In this document: one piece after another, positions 56,201-64,000 of the stretch | How positions within the stretch are numbered: position 1 is the stretch's first letter | How the letters are laid out: the number at the start of each line of letters is the position of its first letter | NCBI GenBank assembly: GCA_013407085.1 | Contig: JACCGJ010013600.1 | Location: 16,577 to 80,576, forward strand | DNA from: Atriophallophorus winterbourni | Taxonomy: Eukaryota; Platyhelminthes; Trematoda; Plagiorchiida; Microphallidae | Direction of reading: 5' to 3' | Length of the DNA stretch: 64,000 nucleotides | Made by a program: the position numbers and the translations under genes | The notes under the pieces: model-generated | The model's input: only the letters and a program-made list of their open reading frames with translations | What the model was told of the DNA's origin: nothing | Database searches by the model: none

Positions 56201-56375
56201 ATCAGATGAACAGCACTGGCCGAGATATATGTGGTATGTTAAATCGACATCTATAAGAACCAAGCGTGTGCAGCAAACTGAGATTGCCAAGCAAACTTTG
56301 CACGTACTGAGGTCCTGCTTGCAGGCTCATATAAGCGCATGCTATTACTATTGATTGCTCGTAAGATTGAACGAT
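53257..56375 (-). mobile_element. CR1-like element, third lineage, copy 1: ORF2 and 3' end (degenerate)
   Basis: Minus strand from 56375 down to an (AACTG)n tail at 53257-53275. The endonuclease keeps its Glu (VIALSEIWI) and GDFNL, but the region is partly duplicated (55625-55870 versus 56137-56375), so the frame is scrambled before KSDHVVIRF (about 55510-55535). RT: YRPISLTSILCKIL (54610-54655), then a frameshift, SGVPKGSVLGPLLFLIFID (54205-54265) and LADDVKNI (54155-54180). The C-terminal part lacks 122 bp relative to copy 2. The VPKG box and the first residue of the ADD box also differ from copy 2. Confidence 0.85.
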
Positions 56376-56381
56376 CCACAC

Positions 56382-57535
56382 TTAGTCCAGGTTGATACTC
56401 GAGCGTAATACCCGAGAAGTCAGCACGTTTTTTGGTGTGCTGCTCAAGAGAGTGGACTCGCCTCGCACAGGCTGAAGTTCTGCCGTACCTTGAAGGCTGC
56501 TAATCACGAGCGGTGGAATTTCAGGGACAATACGGTGATTATTATTTTCATCCCTAGATCCATCCGTGATTTCCATACTTAACGAAGTGTCATCCTTCTC
56601 TGAAGAACAGCGCATTCTGTTATAATTTACATCATGACGTGAATTCTTTGACCTTTCGGATTCCTTCTTGTCGTGGGGCACGACAACATGTTTCTCTTTG
56701 TTAGTTTCATTTAAAACAATGAAACTTGCAACAAACTGGTCACGCTCAGACTGCAAGAAAAATTTAACTGAAAGTAGTCTTGGAGAGTGGCTAGACTCAC
56801 TTTTGGCACCCTTTCACACGCCAAAACGATGAACACGCTTTAGTGGCGTATCTGGGCGCATACCAACCTTACCGAGCAGATTTCTTATACAACTCCAGTC
56901 GAGTGACTTACGCGTTTTGGCCTCGCGTATATAGGGTTCATCTTGATGAAGCATCAGGATGTTACGAGATTTATCTCGTATTCCCTGACGAGCCGATTTA
57001 AGCTGATCCAGATCCTTGAATATCTCAGCGAGACTCGACACGACAGTTGCAAGTAAATTTGACTGAGAGTCAAATTTTCTAGTGTCTAGCTCATTACGAC
57101 CTGTCTGTGCCTTGTTCCTACTTTGACGTGGCTTCGAAGGCTTAGAAGACGAAGTCTGTGATGTGACATTGGGCTTGGCCGCTTGATCCGGTGCCTCAAC
57201 CTTTTTAGTCCCTTTGCGTGACTTTGTAGGCTTCGGATTTTCCTGACCGTAGTTTCTTTGGAGTTTGTTGTTTGTACCGATGGGCTAGCAGTGATACTCT
57301 CACGTACAACATCAGCGAAAGATCTATCCGCACTAACCTAAGAAGCTGTGCTGTATTGCCGAGAACAAGCATTCCAAGCCTTTTCGGAAAATGCTTCTTA
57401 GCTGCTCATTGGCACTCACTACATATCCATTGGAGCCAACGGTGAGTAACATAAACCTTATAGTGCTCGAGATGTATCCCCGAACACTTCGGATGTGCCC
57501 ATCTCTTGCAAGTATTACACCCAATACCATTCAAT
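56382..57535 (-). mobile_element. CR1-like element, third lineage, copy 1: ORF1
   Basis: Frames 57530-57333 and then 57260-56814 give a Lys/Ser-rich N-terminal half and RNILMLHQDEPYIREAKTRK, SCIRNLLGKVGMRPDTPLK, RVHRFGV, then TGA (56814-56816). The same frame continues for another 140 or so codons (QSERDQFVASFIVLNETN, SEKDDTSLSMEITDG). This resembles the ORF1 found upstream of ORF2 in CR1 elements, a nucleic-acid-binding protein. Further stops occur near 57290-57330. Confidence 0.7.
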
Positions 57536-58817
57536 ACTTTTCTGCAACAAGATTTTTTAGGCACTGGTTGGCAATCATAATAAAGAAAATATTTGAATAG
57601 TGATTAAATCAAATAAATTTCACAGACGAAATAGACTTCACGTTATGATGTGTATGATGCGATAAATTGATTACCAATTTACAGCAGAATCAGAGAAAAG
57701 CAATCTGGAAATGGATTGTTAACAAGAGCGTGAGAATTACAATCAAGTTGAACGTACCGCTAGAGAATTAAAAAATTAGGAAACGCTATTTGTTTGTACG
57801 ATCGTAAGTGTATGTATTCGCAGAGTTTGGAGGGCTAAGATGAAGATCGTCCAAAACGGGTTTTGAGAACGTATTTAACAGAAGTTTGGCCTCGGTCAAA
57901 TGTCAATAATTCAAAAGGTCGGGAGAGCAATGGGAGGAATGTTTGAGTTTCCAAGGCATTATAGCGCGCCTCATTCGCGTTTAGACTGCCACATCAATGG
58001 ATTTTTGTGGCATTTGGACAGGTATGGCGTCGACCCGCGACACAGCTACCCAACACATCCTCCGGAACAGGGTCAATTGAAACCGCGTGTGTACGGACTT
58101 TCGATACTGGAATATGGAAGAGCAACGAAATTAGCAAAGAGTTAGTGGGGTTGTGACGAAGATGCAAATAGCACAAAAAGAAGAACGAGAAGAAGAAGGA
58201 GACAACTTTATTCGTTAAAACGAATTTTCAGTTAATAGTTTAAACACAGAATTTCAACGCGAACAAAAGGTACGTCAAAATTTGATAGGAAGTTAAAGAT
58301 TGTCAGTCACATTCAAATATAAAACAGCTTCGGTTTCGTCTGCAGGCATTAGGCTTTGAGATTGTGATGGAAGTTGGTGAAAAGTCATGCTGCACGATTT
58401 TTAAACCCCCATGTATAAGTTTTCTTTCGCATTTTTCTGACCGTGGCAGCAAATTCCCCAACCTTCGAAATAAAAATATTGCGAAGCATTTAAAGCGTGC
58501 GGGGCATCAAACGTCCGTCGTTTACATGTTCGGGACATGTTAAAACGTTTTGAAAACAAAATGTTCCGTGTTGACTAAAGAACAAAAAACGCATGAAAAC
58601 ATTGATTGAGAGCACGGCCGATTCAAAAGCCCCGCTCTAAAAACTTACCGTTGCCACAAGTGGGTATGTGTGTTTTAGGAGTAAGAGATTTCATGGATGT
58701 GAGAATCGAGGAGACCTTCGAGTGAACCGAAAGAAGCGGCCTCAAAATACGTGCCTGGGAGAGTGTTACACTGACTGCAAACTCTCACAGCGAAAACGTT
58801 GTGTCGACATTCAAGCC
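57536..58817. other. Unassigned DNA between LINE copies
   Basis: A plus-strand frame at 57900-58145 (residues such as GGMFEFPRHYSAPHSRLDCH) has no recognised family and no supporting splice or start context. Otherwise nothing seen. Confidence 0.3.
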
Positions 58818-59500
58818 TGCTCTGTTAATATAACAGTTTGAGCTCATGTCCCCGAAGGTTAGTTTTCGGAAAGGGACCGAATAGGGAGGTACATGGATGG
58901 GGGGGGTTAGTCAAGATCCGGTGGATAAGTAACATGTCACAGCGGTGATGACAGTATGTAACGGAAAATATACCTAAACTGTGTAACCTATCCTCGTAAG
59001 ACATGTTGTGCATACCACGGATAAGCTTTGTCACTTGCCGCTAAGGTTTTTCGAGAAGGAAACACATCTTCGCATAGCTAATGCTGCCAAGCCAAAACAG
59101 CGTACTGAAAGTGTGAACGGATGTATACATTCAGCAGTTTGGAGATAAGAAACCGCTCAAACCTGCAGAAACCGCGGCGAATTTAGCCAATGTTGCGATT
59201 GGTTGCTGCTGCGGCTATTTGCGGTCGGCGCGAAAGCCTTGTGTGTTGTGTGAATAAAAGTCGATTTTTTTCAAGATATGACACAAGGTGGTCATTGATT
59301 ATGCTTTTCCTGACTTCAAAAATGACAGACAAAAGCATAATGTTGCGATAATATGCGGGTTCCGACCGGATATCGCGTGATAACTGGTGAACGGTGGTGG
59401 AGTCCATGCAACGTTGAAAATACGTGGAAAGTAGATGATATATGTGCAATGCAGATTCTTCCAGGATCTAAGGGTGGATGGCGCCGAGTGCTGGTGAAGA
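58818..59500 (-). mobile_element. CR1-like deletion derivative, copy 2
   Basis: Minus strand: YRNIMLLSVIFEVRKSIIND, YLEKNRLLFTQ, the same jump past the RT palm, then TKLIRGMHNMSYEDRLHSLG, LLIHRILTNPPHP and NLRGHELKLLY. It parallels 47750-48385 base by base with scattered differences. Confidence 0.78.
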
Positions 59501-60052
59501 GTATTGCTGTCGACATGAAATCTTCTTGTGGACCGTATAAGGGGAAACAATATTTCTGGCATTTCCTGTACTTCATGTGAGGGAGAAGAAAAATGGGAGT
59601 TTGTAGGATAAATAGTGTTTAAAATTAAGGCGTAGTGTTCAGACAAAATGTTTGCAGCTTCCTATGATGTTGAGTTGAGACCGTTTGCGCTAAGTAGGGA
59701 TGAAATTCAAAGTTTAACAACTTGTCTCCTCTTTTTCAGAAGGTTACACTCAAGCAGTTGATACACCTACAAGACAATCATATTGGGTCCCAATCCTAGT
59801 AATCTGCAAGAAATACAGCCCCTTATTTGTTGTGATCATGAAATGGTTATGTGCCAAATTTATATTAATGAAACTTGGACATCCATCAGCACAGATAATG
59901 TTTGTCTTTATGTCGATCGGATGAAGTTTTTAACTGTAATCAGAAACTCTGATTGGACTGACTTCTTTATATCTCCAGATTTTAATTTTATATCTTCCAT
60001 ATTTCATAGAAGTTTCACTAGATGTCTTGTAACTGCATCATCTCATCGAAAT
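59501..60052. other. Unassigned DNA
   Basis: A plus-strand frame at 59783-60076 has no recognised family. AT-rich. Confidence 0.3.
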
Positions 60053-60296
60053 ACTAAACAGTTTAGTTCAGTTTAGTTTGCACAGGACTGTATGTGGCTA
60101 ACGAGCCAATCGAGCGTCCAGATTTCTTTCGGTGGTATGCCAGAGAAGAGCGTCCACCACTTCAAACAATATTCTCACCAATATCTTCTGGTATGAGAGT
60201 AATCTGGAATGCAACAGAAAAACTCCCCTCACCAATAGGTGAGGAGAAGCATTAGTGCGTTCCAAAGACAACATGAGGATCATACCAACTATTCCC
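60053..60296 (-). other. 3' UTR and tail of the second third-lineage LINE
   Basis: Follows the ORF2 stop on the minus strand and matches 53257-53500. It ends in an AACTA/AACTG repeat tail (60053-60079). Confidence 0.8.
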
Positions 60297-63086
60297 TTAC
60301 GGATAAATATCAGGAAATAATGAAGGCCACACAGAGTCAAGTCTATTCTTGAAACCCCCTACCGAAGTAGAACAAACAACTTCTTTAGGAAGTCGATTCC
60401 AGTAACTTACTACCCCCTCACTAAAGAAGAACTTACGAACATTTGACCTGACATGTCGCTTGGCCAGTTTTAATTGGTGGCCTCGAGTACCCACACTTGG
60501 CGCTAGAGCGTACAATTTACTGGGATGAATAGTACTGAAACCTGACATGATTTTGAAGGTTTCAATCAGGTTGCCACGTAGCCTCCTCCTCTTTAGTGAG
60601 AAGAGCTCTATACTCAGCAATCGTTCCTGATACGACCTACCCGATTGCCTAACAATCATACGAGTAGCTAAACGTCGAAAACCTTCCAGTTTGGCAATAT
60701 CCTTTTCCGAATAAGGTGACCATGCTTGAACGCAATACTCCAGATGTGGTCTGACGACCGCTTTGTATAATGGTATGAAAACCTCTGGGGACCTGCAGGA
60801 TAAAACTGAACGAAGGCTGAAAAGCTCTCTCCTAGCGCGTTGTGCAGCGGCTGCGCATTGATCAGCCCATTTAAAGTCCCCTGAAACTTCTATACCTAAG
60901 TCACGAACTTTCGGCACCCCATTTATCTCCAGTATACCTTCGGGACCAGCCACCTCTAGCTTCTTAATGACTTTAGACGAAAGATAGCTTTTAGTGAAGT
61001 TAACTGGTAAATCCCATGTAGCAGACCACTCGATGACCTTTTCTATATCATCAAGAAGATCCTGTTCATCCACTGAACCGATAATCTTGACATCATCTGC
61101 AAAAATATAGCAGGGACACTTGAGCAACGCTGCCAAGTCATCGATGAAAATGAGGAAAAGTAGCGGTCCGAGTACGGAACCCTGTGAGACTCCACTAACA
61201 ACTTTTACTTTCGACGAATACATATTTCCTATCCTGACACGAAATAATCTATTGCTTAGGAATCCTATTATCCATTTCTTTAGAAGACCATCGATACCCA
61301 TATAACCAAGTTTATCTGCAAGCAATCTGTGGTTTACTGAATCAAAGGCCTTGCAAAAGTCCAAGTAAAAAACTTCAACTTGTTGGCCTTTATCTAGCCT
61401 TATGGTAACCTCGTTAAGAAATCATAAGAGGTTTGTTAGGCACGACTTCCCTTCAAGGAAGCCGTGCTGAGCAGAGTTCAGCAACGAGTAATCAACTAGA
61501 TGGCGACAGATCCTATCCCTAATAAGTTTCTCCAGGATTTTACATAGGATGCTAGTAAGACTTACAGGTCTGTGCTCACAAACTGAGGATCGACTGCCAC
61601 CTTTATGTATCGGGATCACATTAGCCAACTTCCAAATACTCGGAATATATCCATGTTGCAAGGAAGCGTTAAACATACGACCCACAGGATCTGCTAATAT
61701 TGGCGCCGGGTTCTTTATAATTTGAGGATAAATGTCGTCTGGGCCGGCAGATTTATGGGGGTTAGTTGCTGCATGAGCAAGTTTAACCTCAACATCAGTG
61801 AAAAATAAATCCTCAAGTGGAGTAACGATATCAGGCCTTTTGATGACTGGCATGTTAGGCGGATCTATTTGGCGATCAAGCCTCTGAACAGACTGAAAAT
61901 GTTGGAGAAAAGCTGAAGCATTTTTTGAATCTGAAAGTATTTGAGTTCCGTTTTCCTGCTGAACGTTGCCAATATAATCGCGCGTTTTGCCTTTGGATTG
62001 AACATATCAATAGTAACGCTTCGGGCACTGCTTTATATTGCGTGCCAACCGTGATTCAGAGTCACGTTTTGCTTTGCGTTGCATTCCCGCAGCCTTATTT
62101 CTGACCATTTTATACTTTGTCCAGGACCGTTGTGTCTGAGAAGCTTTGTAAGTTTTCCAGGCACAGTCCCTCATTCTAATCATTCGTCGCATCGCAGGTG
62201 TCCACAACTGTGACTCGTTGCGTTGCTTGACGTGCATCAACGGTGCGAACCTATCTTGCAGGGTAGACAGGCAGTGGTGTATAAGGTGCCAGTTTGTTGC
62301 TATATCATCACCTACATATTGAGACAAGATCTTTTTAGCTTCCTCTGAGACGACTTCCCAGTCTACGCGATTAAAATTGCGCCTCAGTTTAGGAGGAGGT
62401 TTTACATACCTGAGTCTTTGTTGGAATCTGATCACAACGTGATCACTTTTTCCTAATGCAGAGAGATAATCTACCTGGTGAACCATTTCTTCGCTTGAAG
62501 AGATAACGAGCTCCAGGATCGAAGGTAAGCAGCCCTGGCGGAATATTGTGGGCTCATTGACATCTTGATTCATGGCATGCATATGAGTCCATTCGATGAA
62601 GTCCTCAGACATCTTATCAGATGTATGTGGTAGGTTGAAATCACCAACTATAAGAACCTGGGACCCAAGCGTGTGCAGCAAACTGAGATGACTAAGCAAA
62701 TTTTGCGAGTCCTGAGGTCCTGCTTGCGGGCTCATATAAGCGCATGCTATAACCATTGATTGCTTGTAAGATTGAACGATACATGAGCTAAGTTGGACGT
62801 TGTGCGTGCTAAGCCTAACACCCGATTCTGAAGTTCGAAGACCTAGTCTGAGAAAGATAGCAACTCCACCCCCGTTTAGTTCATCTGGTCTATCACATCT
62901 GACCACAGAATAACTACTATAAATTGAGTCAGGAATATGGTCAGTTTCAGATAGCCAGGTTTTAGACAGTGCTATTACATGTGGTCGTAACTCTTGCGCT
63001 AGGATGGAGAGTTCAGACCACTTATTTCGGATACTGCATGGGTTTCCGTATAACACTGTGGCGACGGTGTCTCGCGATATATTCAC
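60297..63086 (-). mobile_element. CR1-like element, third lineage, copy 2: ORF2 (930 codons, two internal stops)
   Basis: One reading frame from 63086 to 60297, broken only by TGA at 62007-62009 and TGA at 61422-61424; copy 1 has TGT (Cys) at both. Endonuclease, residues about 1-240: SIRNKWSELSILAQELRPHV, VIALSKTWLSETD (the catalytic Glu is Lys here, Glu in copy 1), VGDFNLP and GKSDHVVI. RT, about 400-720: ADPVGRMFNASLQHGYIP, HRPVSLTSILCKILEKLI, AQHGFLEGKSCLTNLL, DFCKAFDSVNHRL, SGVSQGSVLGPLLFLIFIDD and FADDVKIIG. C-terminal: LEYCVQAWSPYSEKDIAKLE, RRRLRGNLIETFKIMSGF, TRGHQLKLAKRHVRSNVRKF and VVSYWNRLPKEV. Function in life: target-site nicking and reverse transcription. As written it is non-functional, but recently degraded. 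Confidence 0.9.
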
Positions 63087-63119
63087 ACTAAGTCCAGGTT
63101 GATCCTCAGGCGTAATACC

Positions 63120-64000
63120 CGAAGAGTCAGCACGTTTTTATTGTGCTGCTTAAGAGAGTAGATTCGCCTTGCGCGGCCTGAAGTTCTGTCGTATCTTGGA
63201 GGTCACTAATCACGAGCTGTGGAATTCCAGGGACAATACGGTGATTATTGTGTTCATCCCCAGATCCATCCGTGATTTCCATACTTGACAAAGAGCCATC
63301 CTTTTCTGAAGAACAGCGCATTCTGTTATAATTTACATCATAAAGTGAATTCTTTGACCTGTTGGATTTTTTTGTCATCGGGCACGACAACATGTTTCCC
63401 TTTGTTAGTTTCATTTAAAGCAATGTAACTTGCGAAGAACTGGTCACGCTCAGACTGCAAGAAGAATTGAACTAAAAGTGGTCTTAGAGAGTGGCTAGAC
63501 TCACTTTTGGTACCCTTTCACACGCCAACACGATGAACACGCCTTAGTGGCGTATCTGGGCGCATACCAACCTTACGGAGCTGATTTCTGATGCAACTCC
63601 GGTCGGGGGACTTACGCGTTTTAGCCTTGCGTATATAGGGTTCATCCTGATTAAGCACCAGGATGTTACGAGATTTATCTCGTATTCCCTGACGAGCCGA
63701 TTTAGGCTGCTCCAGATCTTTGGATAACTTAGCGAGGCTCGAAACGACAGTGGCAAGTAAATTTGACTGAGAGTCAAATTTTCTAGTGTCTACCTGTTTA
63801 CGACCTGTCTGCGCCTTGTTAATACTTTTACGTGGCTTCGAAGGCTTGAAAGACGGGGTCTGGGATGTGACATTTGGCTTGGCCGCTTGATCCGGTGCCT
63901 TAACTTTTTTAGTCCTTTTGCGCGACTTTGTAGGCTTGGGATTTTTACTCGCCGAAATTTCTTTGGAGTTTGTTGTTTGTACCGCTGGGCTAGCAGTGAT
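63120..64000 (-). mobile_element. CR1-like element, third lineage, copy 2: ORF1 (cut by the window edge)
   Basis: Minus-strand counterpart of 56382-57290: RQGIRDKSRNILVLNQDEP, RKVGMRPDTPLRRVHRVGV, then the same in-frame TGA (63518-63520) and SERDQFFASYIALNETNKG. A 2-nt deletion near 63375 shifts the frame relative to copy 1, after which DVNYNRMRCSSEKD continues. The N-terminal part lies beyond the window. Confidence 0.75.

Noticed and set aside
57900..58145. Plus-strand 81-codon frame as a possible gene
   Set aside because: No recognised family, no splice or regulatory context, and flanked by decayed elements. Length is within noise.
60297..63086. Selenocysteine or alternative-code reading of the two TGA codons in ORF2
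   Set aside because: The sister copy has ordinary TGT Cys at both places, so simple point mutation explains them. No SECIS-like element was sought successfully.

Overview
The window is eukaryotic, repeat-dominated DNA. There are no operons, ribosome-binding sites or dense long reading frames. AT-rich non-coding stretches alternate with more GC-rich blocks, almost all of which are decayed retrotransposons. The families present (RTE-like endonuclease/reverse transcriptase elements with microsatellite tails, several CR1-like non-LTR lineages, one short LTR element) resemble what I know from digenean flatworm genomes, possibly schistosome-related. That placement is an inference from element families; no rRNA, mitochondrial or diagnostic host gene is visible.

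Layout. 0-2.8 kb: dispersed short retroposon-like repeats. 2.8-5.8 kb: a 5'-truncated CR1-like element followed by an exon fragment that resembles a BCL11-type zinc-finger gene. 5.9-14.6 kb: a nest of RTE-like elements, including an insertion flanked by a 17-bp target-site duplication that splits an older RTE copy. 14.7-16.1 kb: a tandem array of about 240 bp units. 17.2-20.8 kb: three 3' fragments of CR1-like elements. 21-24.2 kb: AT-rich DNA with a foldback-like element and one arm of a 1-kb duplication. 24.3-27.9 kb: a second CR1-like plus BCL11-like composite, flanked by 67-bp direct repeats. 28-35.7 kb: AT-rich, with the second arm of the 1-kb duplication, an RTE tail, one candidate host exon and a CR1-like 3' end. 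35.7-36.2 kb: a 103-bp tandem array that includes a piece of a reverse-transcriptase gene. 36.7-43.7 kb: a large inverted repeat enclosing a nearly full-length RTE element with a 14-bp target-site duplication. 44.0-45.8 kb: a short non-autonomous LTR element. 46.2-52.3 kb: CR1-like fragments. 53.3-57.5 kb and 60.0-64.0 kb: two large minus-strand copies of one CR1-like family; the second has a 930-codon ORF2 interrupted by only two stops, and runs off the window.

No gene here looks intact or clearly host-functional. The best host-gene signals are the duplicated BCL11-like exon fragment and a small candidate exon at 33.2-33.4 kb. The most unusual structures are the LINE/host-exon composite, the satellite built on a reverse-transcriptase fragment, the foldback element made of 15-bp inverted arrays, and the LTR element whose reading frame runs through an antisense tRNA-like sequence. 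All calls are from reading the sequence; no database search was possible.
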